Notes: generated from the sequence alone by a model not told the origin. DNA of 64,000 nt from Streptomyces sp. CGMCC 4.7035 (GCF_031583065.1 NZ_CP134053.1:4278001-4342000), one strand, 5' to 3'; positions 51,357 through 61,146 are shown, numbered from the stretch's first letter. Numbers and translations are program-made.

Positions 51357-52342
51357 ACCGCGGCTCCCGACAGTGCCCGCAGCTCGCGGATCAGAGTGCG
51401 CTGGGCGAGCTCGACCTTGAAGGCCGTACCCGGTACGGTCCACGCGCCGTGAACCGCAGAGGCCGCTGCCCTGTGGAAGTTCTCGACGGAGACGGGCGCA
51501 CCGGTCAGTTCCCGCTCCGCCTCCCAGGCCCGCCACGGGATGGATCCGACCCCGCCCAGGCCGATCCGCGCCTCCTGGATCGCGTTGCCGGAGATCACCA
51601 GACTCACGGCCGCCGAGGTCAGGGCGAACTCGTAGGAACCGCGGTCCCGTACCTTGAGGTAGCCCGACCGGGCGCCGTTCGGCAGAAGAGGGATGTCCAC
51701 CGCCGTGATCAGCTCGCCGTGCTGGAGGACGTTCTCGACCTCCGGGCTGTCGGAAGCCGTCAGGTAGAACTCCGTCAGGGGGACCTGCCGCTGCCCGTCC
51801 GGTCCCTGGATGTGCGCGACGGCGTCAAGGGCCACCAGGGCGACCGCCAGATCGGAGGCGTGCACGGCGATGCACCGTTCGCTCGCCCCCAGAATGGCGT
51901 GCATGCGCGCGGTTCCCTGCACGGCCGCGCACCCCGACCCGGGCGCGCGCTTGTTGCACTGGGGAACGTCAGGATCGCGGAAGTACCGGCAGCGGGTGCG
52001 CTGCAGCAGATTGCCCCCGATCGTGGCCATGTTCCGCAACTGCACGGACGCGCCCGAGAGCAAGGCTTCCCGGACGAAGGGCACCCGCTCCCTGACCGTG
52101 GGATGCGCGGCCAGTTCCTCCATGGTGACCAGCGCACCCACGCGCAGTACGTCGCCGTCGCATTCGACCGCGTGCAACGGCAGCCGGGTGATGTCCACCA
52201 GCAGCGCGGGATGCAGGACCCCGTCCTTCATCAGATCGAGCTGCGTAGTGCCACCCGCGAGGAACGCCGCCGTCGGATCTCCGGCGACCAACTCCACGGC
52301 CTGATCGGCATCGGCCGCCCGGACGTACTCAAGCGCCCGCAC
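51353..52342 (-). CDS. FAD-binding subunit of PaoABC-like oxidoreductase, with Fe-S insertion
   Basis: About 329 residues with the CO-dehydrogenase flavoprotein fold: FLAGGTTQLDLMKDG and ATIGGNLLQRTRCRYF. The run CRYFRDPDVPQCNKRAPGSG is followed by a further Cys and closely matches the extra [4Fe-4S] cluster loop of PaoB/YagS, which is absent from ordinary XDH medium subunits. The GTG at 52342 is taken as start; it overlaps the upstream gene by 14 bp and FAD-domain homology begins there. An ATG at 52369 is an alternative. Confidence 0.87.
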   Translation of the reverse strand: MRALEYVRAADADQAVELVAGDPTAAFLAGGTTQLDLMKDGVLHPALLVDITRLPLHAVECDGDVLRVGALVTMEELAAHPTVRERVPFVREALLSGASVQLRNMATIGGNLLQRTRCRYFRDPDVPQCNKRAPGSGCAAVQGTARMHAILGASERCIAVHASDLAVALVALDAVAHIQGPDGQRQVPLTEFYLTASDSPEVENVLQHGELITAVDIPLLPNGARSGYLKVRDRGSYEFALTSAAVSLVISGNAIQEARIGLGGVGSIPWRAWEAERELTGAPVSVENFHRAAASAVHGAWTVPGTAFKVELAQRTLIRELRALSGAAV

Positions 52343-52850
52343 CGCGACCACTTCCCGACGCCACCTCACGGATGGCCGCGACCATGTGCGGATAGGCGCC
52401 GCAGCGGCACAGGTTCCCGCTCATGTACTCGCGGATCTCCTCGTCGGAGCCGGCTCGCCCTTCTTCGAGCAGCGCCACGGCGGACATGATCTGACCGGGT
52501 GTGCAGAAGCCGCACTGAAACCCGTCGTGTTCGAGGAACGCCGCCTGGACCGGGTGAGGACCTTCGGGTCCCGCGAGCCCCTCGATGGTCGTGACCGCGC
52601 GACCCTCGCACTGAGCGGCCAGCGTCAGACAGGACAGCACCCGCTTCCCGTCCACGTGTACCGTGCAGGCACCACAAGCGCCCTGGTCACAGCCTTTCTT
52701 GGTGCCCACGAGCCCGAGGTGGTCACGCAAGGCGTCCAGCAGGGTGACACGCGGGTCCAGCGCCACCTTGCGGGTACGTCCATTGACGTCGAGAGCCACG
52801 ACCCGCGCTTCCGGATCCGCGGTACTTCGCGTATGGGCTACGTCCACCAT
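52329..52850 (-). CDS. 2Fe-2S subunit of PaoABC-like oxidoreductase
   Basis: A 173-residue protein with GCDQGACGACTVHVDGK, a Cys in SCLTLA, CGFCTPGQ and CRCGAYPHM, i.e. both 2Fe-2S sites. It carries no Tat signal (starts MVDVAHTRSTADPEA), unlike PaoA of E. coli, so the complex should be cytosolic. Start ATG 52850 follows GGAGGACGCG. It is the first gene of the operon. A sulfurase-like enzyme at 9.4 kb and maturation factors elsewhere might serve it. Confidence 0.92.
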   Translation of the reverse strand: MVDVAHTRSTADPEARVVALDVNGRTRKVALDPRVTLLDALRDHLGLVGTKKGCDQGACGACTVHVDGKRVLSCLTLAAQCEGRAVTTIEGLAGPEGPHPVQAAFLEHDGFQCGFCTPGQIMSAVALLEEGRAGSDEEIREYMSGNLCRCGAYPHMVAAIREVASGSGRGAGA

Positions 52851-53050
52851 CGCGTCCTCCGGACGGCTTCGCAGTGGGTTCGGAACGATCACGAGTGCGG
52901 CCTGTCCCGGCTCGATCGTTGCACGCATCGGCGAGCGGCTCATCTCGATCATGATGCGTCGGCCGTCTCGTGAGGAGTCCGGCCGTGCGCGCGGGCGAGG
53001 TGCGGCAGCCCCTCGACGCATGTCGCCGTCCGACGTGGCCGCACGGCTCG

Positions 53051-53090
53051 GGGCCGCCGAGTGGCTCGGAGTCGAGCCACTCGGCGGCCC
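53051..53090 (-). terminator. Strong hairpin after the epoxide hydrolase gene
   Basis: GGGCCGCCGAGTGGCTC (53051-53067) pairs perfectly over 17 bp with 53074-53090 around the loop GGAGTC. It begins 40 bases beyond the stop of the leftward epoxide hydrolase gene and insulates the oxidoreductase operon. Confidence 0.82.
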
Positions 53091-53130
53091 TGCCGAGCGA
53101 GGGCAGGTACCGACGCCCGGACCCGGTCAC

Positions 53131-54327
53131 CTAGCGAAGCGTCCGGAGGCCCGCACGAACCTCCCGCACGAGCAGCTCCGGCTGCTCCCACGCCGCGAAG
53201 TGCCCGCCCTTTTCGAGCGTGTTGTAGTGGATGAGGTTCGGGTACGCCTGCTCCGCCCAGCTCTTCGGTGCCCGGTACATCTCGTCGGGGAAGACGCTCA
53301 CGGCGACGGGGAGGGAGACGCCCTTGACGCCGAAGAACGAGGTCTTGTTCTCCGCGTAGAGACGAGACGCGGAGATCGCCGTGTTCGTCAGCCAGAAGAG
53401 CGTGATGTTGTCCAGGACGTCGTCTCGTGTCAGGCCTTCGGCGTGCCCGGCGAAGGACCGGGAGATCATCTCCAGGCTGGCCGCGTCATGGTCGAGCATG
53501 AAGGCGGCCAGGCCGACGGGAGAATCCGCGAGTCCGGTCAGGGACTGCGGGCGCGATCCCATCATGTAGGCGAAGTAGACGTGCCGGTACACGAAGTCCA
53601 GCTGCTCACAGGCCGCCTTCTCCTCGTCGGAGAGCGACAGACCGGAGGGCAGGGGGTTGCCGGCGATGAGCGCCTGGTCGACGGCGGGCGGAACCACGCC
53701 GGCCATGTTGGTGTGGATGCCGAGCAGCCCCTCGGGCTCCTGCACACCCATGTAGTCGGTGATGATCGCACCCCAGTCGCCGCCCTGCGCGACATACTTC
53801 TGGTATCCGAGGCGCTTCATCAGCTCTGCCCAGGCACGTGCGATGCGCTCGGGACCCCAGCCGGTCGTGGTCGGCTTGCCCGAGAACCCGTAGCCGGGCA
53901 TCGACGGGATCACCAGGTGGAAGGCGTCCGACGCGCTCCCGCCGTGGGCCGTGGGGTCGGTGAGCGGCTCGATGATCTTCAGCTGCTCGATGATCGAGCC
54001 CGGCCAGCCGTGCGTCACGATCAGCGGCAGAGCATCCTCATGCTTCGAGCGGACGTGGATGAAGTGGATGTCCAGCCCGTCGATCTCGGTGATGAAGTGC
54101 GGCAGGGCCTTCAGCTTCGCCTCGACCTTGCGCCAGTCGTACTCCGACGCCCAGTAGTGCGCGAGCTCCTTCAGCGTGGCGAGCTGGGTGCCCTGCGACT
54201 GGTCCGCGACGGTCTCCTTCTCGGGCCAGCGCGTCGCCACGACGCGCGCACGCAGGTCCTCGAGTTCCGCCTCGGGGAACTCGAACGTGAACGGACGGAT
54301 CGCCGACCTTTCGAGGGTGGCAGACAT
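53131..54327 (-). CDS. Epoxide hydrolase (alpha/beta-hydrolase, EHN-domain type)
   Basis: A 398-residue enzyme with the N-terminal EHN region (RPFTFEFPEAELEDLRAR) seen in microsomal-type epoxide hydrolases. The oxyanion motif is HGWPGS (106-111), the nucleophile D184 is in QGGDWGAII, and the C-terminal His lies in GGHFAAWEQP. It would open an epoxide to a diol through a covalent ester. AAGGAGAAAAACCC precedes the ATG. It is divergent from the LAL regulator with 199 bp between, a common arrangement for a regulator and its target. Confidence 0.9.
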   Translation of the reverse strand: MSATLERSAIRPFTFEFPEAELEDLRARVVATRWPEKETVADQSQGTQLATLKELAHYWASEYDWRKVEAKLKALPHFITEIDGLDIHFIHVRSKHEDALPLIVTHGWPGSIIEQLKIIEPLTDPTAHGGSASDAFHLVIPSMPGYGFSGKPTTTGWGPERIARAWAELMKRLGYQKYVAQGGDWGAIITDYMGVQEPEGLLGIHTNMAGVVPPAVDQALIAGNPLPSGLSLSDEEKAACEQLDFVYRHVYFAYMMGSRPQSLTGLADSPVGLAAFMLDHDAASLEMISRSFAGHAEGLTRDDVLDNITLFWLTNTAISASRLYAENKTSFFGVKGVSLPVAVSVFPDEMYRAPKSWAEQAYPNLIHYNTLEKGGHFAAWEQPELLVREVRAGLRTLR

Positions 54328-54484
54328 ATGGGTTTTTCTCCTTGCTTGATGTCAGCGACTCTGTGTCGCCGGCTCCTCCACCATCGCTTCGGCGGTCGCG
54401 CGTCGGCCCAGGGAAAACCCCGGGGGTTCACCCCGGGGATGCACCCCCGGGGCATCTCACGCCTCGGCTCCCCACACTCTGGGA

Positions 54485-54511
54485 ATGGTCCAAATGCACT
54501 AAAATGACCAT
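54485..54511. promoter_or_regulatory. Spaced inverted repeat in a divergent promoter region
   Basis: ATGGTC (54485-54490) and GACCAT (54506-54511) flank 15 AT-rich bases just before the LAL regulator start. The neighbouring 54416-54456 stretch has nested CCCCGGGG palindromes and GATGC/GCATC arms. One or both may bind the regulator or shape divergent promoters. Confidence 0.4.
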
Positions 54512-54526
54512 GTCGGGTGGCGTCCA

Positions 54527-57310
54527 ATGGAGCACATCGAGGCGCAGGTCGCACTGCGCGGCCGGGACAAGGAGCTGGCCGCGCTGGAGCGGGTGCTGGC
54601 CACAGCGCGGGCGGGCAGCAGCGCGGTCCTGGTCCTTCGCGGTGAGGCAGGGATCGGCAAGACCGCGTTGCTCGACCACGCGGCCCGCCGGGCCGACGGG
54701 TTCCGTGTCGTCGGCATCGCAGGCATCGAGTCGGAGATGGAGCTTGCCTTCGCGAGCCTTCATCAGCTCTGCGCGCCCATGCTGGGTCGGCTTCATGAGC
54801 TGCCCGGTCCGCAGCGCGATGCGTTGTCCGTCGCTTTTGGACTACGGGAGGGCGAGGCGCCCAACCGCTTCCTGGTGGGCCTGGCTGTGCTCGGTCTGCT
54901 CGCCGGCGCCGCCGAGGGGCGACCGCTGGTCTGCCTCGTCGATGACGCGCAGTGGCTCGACGACGGGTCCTTGCAGGTGCTGGCGTTCGTCGCCAGGCGG
55001 CTGATGGCCGAAGCGGTGGCTCTGATCTTCGCCCTGCGGGTGCCTGATGACGATCGTGAGCTGGCCGGTCTGCCGGAGCTGATCGTCGAGGGCCTCAGCG
55101 AGCCCGACGCGCGTGCTCTGCTGGCCTCGGCCGTCCGCGTGCCGCTCGACCCGCTGGTACGCGACCGGATCGTCGCCGAGGCTCACGGTAATCCGATGGC
55201 CCTGCTGCATGTACTGCGCGCGCTCGCCCCCGCTGAGCTGGCGGGCGGTTTCTGGCTCCCTGGCAGGCGCCCCACGGCGAGCTGCCTCGAAGACAGCTTC
55301 CACCAGCAGTTCCGATCACTTCCGCGAGAGAGCCGGCGGCTTCTGCTGACCGCCGCGGCCGAGCCGACCGGAGACGTGGGTCTGTTGTGGCGCGCGGCCG
55401 TACTGCAGGGGATACCGGGGGACGCCGCAGCGCCGGCCGAGGCAGGGGGACTGGTCGAGTTCGGTACCAGGGTGCGGTTCCACCACCCCCTGGTGCGCTC
55501 GGCGATCTACCGGAGGACCACCGTGCCGGATCGCCGGGCGGCGCACCGAGCACTGGCAGAAGCCACCGACCCCCACGTCGATCCTGATCGCAGGGCGTGG
55601 CATCGCGCTCACGCCGCCACCCGGCCCGACGAGAGCGTCGCCGTCGACCTGGAGCGCCAGGCCGACCGGGCTCAAGGCAGGGGAGGAGCCGCCGCGGCGG
55701 CCTCGTTCTTGCGGCGGGCGGCGGAACTGACGCCCGATCCCGCACTCCGCGTCACCCGTGCGTTGGCCGCCGCTCAGGCCGCCATCGACGCCGGCGGAGC
55801 CGACCAGGCCCACAACCTGCTGGCGGTCGCGGAGGCCGGCCCACTCGACGACCTGCAGCGCGCCCGACTCGAGCGGCTGCGGGCCCGGCTGGTGTTCTCC
55901 CAGGTACGCGGCGGCGACGCGCCCCGGCTGCTGCTCGACGCCGCACACCGGCTGGCGCCTCTCGATGCCACCCTCGCCCGCGACACCCTGCTGGAAGCGG
56001 TCGGCGCGGCGATCTTCGCCGGCCGTCTGAGTGCGGGGCCCGGGCAGCGGGAGGTGGCCGAGGCGGCCCGCGCGGGACCGTCGCCGCCGACGCCGCCGCG
56101 GGTGGTCGACGTCCTTCTGGACAGCATGGCCGCCCTGATCATCGATGGCCACGCCGCCGGCGTCGACGGGCTCAGGCGCGCACTGCACGTTGTTCTGCGG
56201 GAGCGGAAGTCGGGCGTGACGGAGGCGGACAGGCGCTGGCTGTGGCTGGCGTTCCGTGTGACACCCGAGCCTCTCGCACCGGAGCTGTGGGACGACGACG
56301 CGTGGCACGATCTGGCGACCGGCGCCGTCGACATCGCCCGCGAAGCGGGGGCGCTGGCCGTCCTTCCGATGGCGCTGACCTACCAGGCGTGCTTCCACGT
56401 GCACGCCGGCGCATTCGACACTGCCGCGGCTCTGATCGACGAAGCGACATCGATCTCGGAGGCGATGGGCGGCGTACCCATGATGTACACGTCACTGCTG
56501 CTCGGCGCCTGGCGAGCCCGCGAATCCCAGGCACTCGACCTCATCGAGACCACCGTCGAAGAGGTGAGCGCCCGGGGTGAGGGACGCGTTCTGAGCCTGG
56601 CCGAGTACGCGACCGCACTGCTGTACAACGGCCTCGGCCGCTACGACGCGGCGCTGGCTGCCGCCGAGCGCGCATGCCAGTACGAGGATCTGGGATTCTT
56701 CGGGTGGGCACTGGTCGAACTGATCGAGGCGGCCGCCCGCAGCGGACAGCCGGAGACCGCGGCGGCGGCGCTGGACAAGCTCACCGAACGCACACGCGCC
56801 AGCGGAACCGAGTGGGCACGGGGCGTGGAGGCCTGCTCGCGGGCACTGCTGAGCGACGGCCCGGCCGCCGATGCGCTCTACCAGGAGGCGATCGAGCATC
56901 TCGGACGCTGCCGGGTCGCCATCCAGCTGGCCCGCGCCCGCCTGCTGTACGGCGAGTGGCTGCGTCGCCGGAACCGCCGCCAGGAAAGCCGTACCCAACT
57001 ACGCTCCGCCTACGAGGCCTTCAGCCGCGCCGGAGCCGACGGCTTCGCCGAGCGGGCCCGCAGAGAGCTTCTGGCGACCGGAGAAACCGTACGCAGGGGG
57101 ACGGTCGGCGCCGTCACCCAACTCACCAGCCAGGAAGCCCAGATCGCCGGGCTGGCCAGAGACGGGCACACCAACTGCGAGATCGCCGCCCAGCTGTTCA
57201 TCAGCCCACGCACAGTGGAGTGGCACCTCGGCAACGTGTTCGCCAAGCTCGGCGTCAGCTCTCGCAGACAACTCCGCTCGGTACTGTCTCCTGCCAAGCC
57301 GGCGACGTGA
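54527..57310 (+). CDS. LAL-family LuxR-type ATP-binding transcriptional regulator
   Basis: A 927-residue protein. Walker A is GEAGIGKT (39-46) and Walker B is PLVCLVDDAQWLD (about 133-145), an AAA/STAND ATPase like MalT. The middle ~550 residues are helical repeats of TPR type. The final ~65 residues are a LuxR helix-turn-helix: LTSQEAQIAGLARDGHTNCE, then IAAQLFISPRTVEWHLGNVF. LAL regulators are usually activators of secondary metabolism or sugar genes. The partner is likely the divergent epoxide hydrolase. Start ATG 54527 follows a GGGTGG site; no in-frame TTA codon was noticed in it. Confidence 0.92.
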   Translation: MEHIEAQVALRGRDKELAALERVLATARAGSSAVLVLRGEAGIGKTALLDHAARRADGFRVVGIAGIESEMELAFASLHQLCAPMLGRLHELPGPQRDALSVAFGLREGEAPNRFLVGLAVLGLLAGAAEGRPLVCLVDDAQWLDDGSLQVLAFVARRLMAEAVALIFALRVPDDDRELAGLPELIVEGLSEPDARALLASAVRVPLDPLVRDRIVAEAHGNPMALLHVLRALAPAELAGGFWLPGRRPTASCLEDSFHQQFRSLPRESRRLLLTAAAEPTGDVGLLWRAAVLQGIPGDAAAPAEAGGLVEFGTRVRFHHPLVRSAIYRRTTVPDRRAAHRALAEATDPHVDPDRRAWHRAHAATRPDESVAVDLERQADRAQGRGGAAAAASFLRRAAELTPDPALRVTRALAAAQAAIDAGGADQAHNLLAVAEAGPLDDLQRARLERLRARLVFSQVRGGDAPRLLLDAAHRLAPLDATLARDTLLEAVGAAIFAGRLSAGPGQREVAEAARAGPSPPTPPRVVDVLLDSMAALIIDGHAAGVDGLRRALHVVLRERKSGVTEADRRWLWLAFRVTPEPLAPELWDDDAWHDLATGAVDIAREAGALAVLPMALTYQACFHVHAGAFDTAAALIDEATSISEAMGGVPMMYTSLLLGAWRARESQALDLIETTVEEVSARGEGRVLSLAEYATALLYNGLGRYDAALAAAERACQYEDLGFFGWALVELIEAAARSGQPETAAAALDKLTERTRASGTEWARGVEACSRALLSDGPAADALYQEAIEHLGRCRVAIQLARARLLYGEWLRRRNRRQESRTQLRSAYEAFSRAGADGFAERARRELLATGETVRRGTVGAVTQLTSQEAQIAGLARDGHTNCEIAAQLFISPRTVEWHLGNVFAKLGVSSRRQLRSVLSPAKPAT

Positions 57311-57401
57311 CCTCCGCGTCGGCTGTCTCGGCACTCGACTCCACCGGCATGTGCCCGACCCGGGCCCAAGGCGCGCTGTCACCCGGGCCCGGCTGGGTCG
57401 G

Positions 57402-58496
57402 TCACAGCCAGCCGTTGCGCTTGAAGCCGCGGTGGAGGAAGTAGCAGGCGGCGGCGATGACACCGAGGGCGAGCGGATAACCGTAGCGCCAGTGCAGCTC
57501 GGGCATGTGGTCGAAGTTCATGCCGTACACGCCACAGACCATCGTCGGTACTGCGATGATCGACGCCCAGGCGGTGATCTTGCGCATGTCCTCGTTCTGG
57601 GCCACGGTTACCTGTGCCAGGTGGGCCTGGAGGATCGAATCGAGCAGGGCGTCGAAGGCGGTGATCTGTTCGGTGACTCGGGCCAGGTGATCGGCGACGT
57701 CGCGGAAGTAGGCCTGTATCTCCGGGGCGATGGTGGGCCGGGGCTCGGTGGCGAGCCGGCCCATGGGGCGAGCGAGGGGCACCACGGCCCGTTTCAGCTC
57801 CAGCAGTTCCCGCTTGAGCTGGTAGATGCGGCCCGCGTCGGCGCTGCGCGAGCCGTGTGGTGTGAAAACCTCGCTCTCGACCTGGTCGATGTCGTTCTGG
57901 ACGGCGTCGGCGACGGTCAGGTAGTCGTCGACGACGTGGTCGGCGATCGCGTGCAGCACCGCCGCCGGACCCTTGGCCAGTTGGCCGGGGTCGGCCTCCA
58001 GGTCCTCGCGCAGCGGTCCGAGGGAGCCGTGGCGGCCGTGGCGAACGGTGACCACGAAGTCCGGTCCGGTGAAGACCATGATCTCGCCGGTGTCCACCAC
58101 CTCACTGGTGGCGGTCAGTCGGTCGTGCTCGACGTAGGTGACGGTCTTGAAGACGGCGAACAGGACCTCGCCGTACTGTTCGACCTTGGGCCGCTGGTGG
58201 GCGTGGACGGCGTCCTCGACGGCCAGCGGATGCAGGCCGAACAGCTCGGCGACCCCCACGAACTCCTCCGCGGTCGGCTCGTGCAGACCCAGCCACACGA
58301 ACCCATGGCGGTGCTTGCGTGCCTGGCGGACCGCTTCGTCGACGGAATCCGTGCCGGGCTGCCGGACGCCCTCGCGGTAGATGACGCAGTTGACCACTGT
58401 GGAACCGAGCGGGGAGCGGGCCGGATGGCTGAGGTCGACACGGCGGATCCGCCGTGCGAAACGTGCCACTTTACGCAGGTTGCCGACCATCGACAT
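57402..58496 (-). CDS. corA: CorA magnesium/cobalt transporter
   Basis: A 364-residue CorA with the complete signature YGMNFDHMPEL between two C-terminal helices (ITAWASIIAVPTMVCGV and YGYPLALGVIAAACYFL). The N-terminal domain contains WLGLHEPTAEEF and DAVHAHQRPKVEQYG, and the long pore helix contains YFRDVADHLARVTEQ. It is closer to canonical CorA than the copy at 29.2 kb. It has its own promoter area, divergent from the permease gene at 58636. Confidence 0.95.
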   Translation of the reverse strand: MSMVGNLRKVARFARRIRRVDLSHPARSPLGSTVVNCVIYREGVRQPGTDSVDEAVRQARKHRHGFVWLGLHEPTAEEFVGVAELFGLHPLAVEDAVHAHQRPKVEQYGEVLFAVFKTVTYVEHDRLTATSEVVDTGEIMVFTGPDFVVTVRHGRHGSLGPLREDLEADPGQLAKGPAAVLHAIADHVVDDYLTVADAVQNDIDQVESEVFTPHGSRSADAGRIYQLKRELLELKRAVVPLARPMGRLATEPRPTIAPEIQAYFRDVADHLARVTEQITAFDALLDSILQAHLAQVTVAQNEDMRKITAWASIIAVPTMVCGVYGMNFDHMPELHWRYGYPLALGVIAAACYFLHRGFKRNGWL

Positions 58497-58635
58497 GCAG
58501 TACTCCTTCGCCGGATTCCGGCCAGTGTGCCAAACGGCGGCAACGAGCAGGTCAGGGCCGGTGACCGCACCGCCCGACGTGCCACCTGGCGTTCACGTAT
58601 CACAGATATCGTCGCTCGACATCGGAGAACGACAC

Positions 58636-59925
58636 ATGGGTGGTGCGGGCATGGTGCAGGCGTCGCGGGGTGAGGGATCCGCCGTGCTGGAGCGACGGCT
58701 GGGAGTGGTCGACGCCGTGGTGATCGGGCTCGGTTCGATGCTCGGTGCGGGGATCTTCGCCGCTCTCGGGCCGGCCGCGCGGGCGGCGGGGTCGGGGCTG
58801 CTGACCGGACTGGCGGTCGCGGCGGTGGTGGCGTACTGCAACGCCATGTCCTCGGCCCGGTTGGCCGCACGCTATCCGCAGTCCGGCGGGACCTATGTCT
58901 ACGGTCGTGAGCGGCTGGGAGAGTTCTGGGGCTGGCTGGCCGGATGGGGGTTCGTGGTCGGGAAGACCGCGTCGTGTGCGGCGATGGCGCTCACCGTGGG
59001 CTCGTATGTGTGGCCGGGGCACGCACACGTCGTCGCCGTGGCCGCCGTGGTGGCGCTGACCGCGGTGAACTACGTGGGACTGCAGAAGGCGGCATGGCTG
59101 ACGCGGGCGATCGTCGCGGTGGTGCTCGTGGTGCTCGCTGCCGTGGTGGTGGCCTGTCTGACCTCGGGCGAGGCGCGGGCCGGGCGCCTCGATGTGGGGG
59201 CGGACGCGACCGCCACCGGGGTGTTGCAGGCGGCGGGGCTCCTGTTCTTCGCGTTCGCCGGATACGCCCGGATCGCCACGCTGGGGGAGGAGGTACGGGA
59301 TCCGGCGCGCACGATCCCGCGGGCGATTCCGCTCGCGCTGGGTATCACCTTGGTCGTGTACGCGGCGGTCGCCGTGGCGGTGCTGGTGGTGCTCGGGCCG
59401 AAGGGACTGGCGGGTGAGGCGGCGCCGCTGGCCGAGGCGGTGCGGCAGGCCGGTGTGCCGGGGCTGGCTCCGGTGGTGCGGGTGGGGGCCGCGGTCGCCG
59501 CGCTCGGCTCGCTGCTCGCGCTGATCCTGGGTGTCTCACGTACGACGTTGGCGATGTCCCGCGATCGTCACCTGCCGCACGTCCTGGCCGCCGTCCATCC
59601 GCGGTTCAAGGTGCCGTACCGGGCCGAACTGCTCGTGGGTGCCGTGGTGGCGGTTCTCGCCGCCACCACGGATGTGCGCGGCGCCATCGGGTTCTCCTCC
59701 TTCGGGGTTCTCGTGTACTACGCCATCGCCAACGCCTCCGCGTGGACCCTGACCGCCGAGGAGAAGCGGCCGCCGCGCATCATCCCCGTCGTCGGGCTCG
59801 TCGGCTGCCTGTCGCTGGCCTTCACCCTGCCCGCCTCGTCGGTCGTCTGGGGCGCGGCCGTGCTGGTCGTGGGGGCGGTCGCGTACGGGGCGCGGCGCGG
59901 CGTCAGGGCACACCGGACGCCGTAG
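58636..59925 (+). CDS. APC-superfamily amino acid permease
   Basis: A 429-residue transporter with about 12 helices. The first helix has VVDAVVIGLGSMLGAGIFAAL, the substrate-binding glycine motif of APC permeases, and FFAFAGYARIATLGEEVRDP is the conserved TM6 segment. It imports or exchanges an amino acid or polyamine; specificity cannot be read. The ATG at 58636 follows GGAGAACGACAC; an upstream start would overlap the CorA gene. The C-terminus is short and basic. Confidence 0.9.
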   Translation: MGGAGMVQASRGEGSAVLERRLGVVDAVVIGLGSMLGAGIFAALGPAARAAGSGLLTGLAVAAVVAYCNAMSSARLAARYPQSGGTYVYGRERLGEFWGWLAGWGFVVGKTASCAAMALTVGSYVWPGHAHVVAVAAVVALTAVNYVGLQKAAWLTRAIVAVVLVVLAAVVVACLTSGEARAGRLDVGADATATGVLQAAGLLFFAFAGYARIATLGEEVRDPARTIPRAIPLALGITLVVYAAVAVAVLVVLGPKGLAGEAAPLAEAVRQAGVPGLAPVVRVGAAVAALGSLLALILGVSRTTLAMSRDRHLPHVLAAVHPRFKVPYRAELLVGAVVAVLAATTDVRGAIGFSSFGVLVYYAIANASAWTLTAEEKRPPRIIPVVGLVGCLSLAFTLPASSVVWGAAVLVVGAVAYGARRGVRAHRTP

Positions 59926-60152
59926 GCTCCGCGCGCATCCGACGGCGAGACCCGGGCGGCCCGGGAGCGAGCGCCTCGCCGCCTGCGCAACGGGCCTAGC
60001 GGTCACCGGCGTTCGACCGCCCTGTGGACGCGGCGGGCACGGCCGTCCACCATCCGTCGCGTGTGCGTACCCAGGAGGGTCGTCGGGGGAGCGGTCATGA
60101 CCCCGCGTCGTGTCCGCCCCGAGGCGCCGTGCCGCACGGCCCCTCACCGGTA

Positions 60153-61130
60153 TCAGCGGGTCATGCGGAGCGGGCCGACGGGGCGTGACGTCGAATCCGG
60201 CTCGTGGCGCGCCAGCCATTCCGCGATGGTGCGGGCGATCGGCTGTCCCGTGTCCATCTCTATGAATCCGAACTGGCCCGACTGGTTGCACTCCAGGAAC
60301 CACCAGATCCCGTCGGCGTCCTCCGCGAAGTCAAAGGCGCCATAGGCCAGTTCGGCCTGGCGGAGATAGTCGTGCACGGATGTGGCGATGCGCGGCGGGA
60401 CGTTGACGGGTTGCCAGGGCTCGGTGGAAGGGGAGAAGCGGACGTCGACGTGGTCGGCGTCAGGGACGGCCGGTTTGCGGGCGGCCAGCAGCCGGTCGCC
60501 GACGGCGGTGAGGCGGATGTCGGCGCGCTTGGCGATCCGCCGTTGCAGCAGGGTCGGGCCGAACGCGACGGCGGAGAAGTCGGCGTCCGGAGCGATACGA
60601 GTGGTGGGCACCGCCCTGGGTGGATCCTGGGGGTGCGTGCCGGAGACGGGCTTGACGACCAGGTCGGGGAAGCGTTCGGCGAACTCCCGGGCGGCCTGCG
60701 GAACGGTTGTGATCAAGGTGGCCGGCACGGGGAGTCCGCTGCACTGGGCGACGCGGAGCTGCCAGGGCTTGTGGCGGGCCCGTCGGGCGGCGTCGGGCCG
60801 GTTCATCCAGCGTGCGCCGGTGCTGTGCAGCATCCCGTACAAGGCCTGTGCGGATTCCTCGGTCAGCCAGACGGACGGCTCGGCGACCCGCGTGGCCGGA
60901 ACTCCGGGCCTGCGCACCCAGATGGACCGCAGTCCGTTCGTGCTCACCAGGCGGTCGCCGGTGGACACGTGTCCGCGGTAGGCCCCGTGCACATACTCGC
61001 CCGAGAGGGCGACCGGGCCGGGGAGATCCGCGGGGTCGAGCCGGACCACCGGAACCCCGGCTCCGCTCAACTCGGCCACCACCATGTCTGCCGTCACGTC
61101 CTGTTCAGAGGTGAGGATCAGCACGGTCAT
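60153..61130 (-). CDS. tgmB: ATP-grasp graspetide (RiPP) ligase, TgmB/SAV_5884 type
   Basis: A 325-residue ATP-grasp enzyme. VLILTSEQDVTADMVVAELS starts the pre-ATP domain. FPDLVVKPVSGTH and ALKP-like lysines belong to the ATP-grasp core, and WWFLECNQSGQFGFIE carries the metal-binding Glu and Asn; AEWLARH ends the protein. In graspetides the ligase joins core Thr/Ser/Lys side chains to Asp/Glu side chains by ester or amide bonds. The start ATG 61130 is 16 bp after the precursor stop, so the two are one operon. No partner methyltransferase gene is present next to it in this window. Confidence 0.93.
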   Translation of the reverse strand: MTVLILTSEQDVTADMVVAELSGAGVPVVRLDPADLPGPVALSGEYVHGAYRGHVSTGDRLVSTNGLRSIWVRRPGVPATRVAEPSVWLTEESAQALYGMLHSTGARWMNRPDAARRARHKPWQLRVAQCSGLPVPATLITTVPQAAREFAERFPDLVVKPVSGTHPQDPPRAVPTTRIAPDADFSAVAFGPTLLQRRIAKRADIRLTAVGDRLLAARKPAVPDADHVDVRFSPSTEPWQPVNVPPRIATSVHDYLRQAELAYGAFDFAEDADGIWWFLECNQSGQFGFIEMDTGQPIARTIAEWLARHEPDSTSRPVGPLRMTR

Positions 61131-61146
61131 CGTCGACGTTCCGTGT

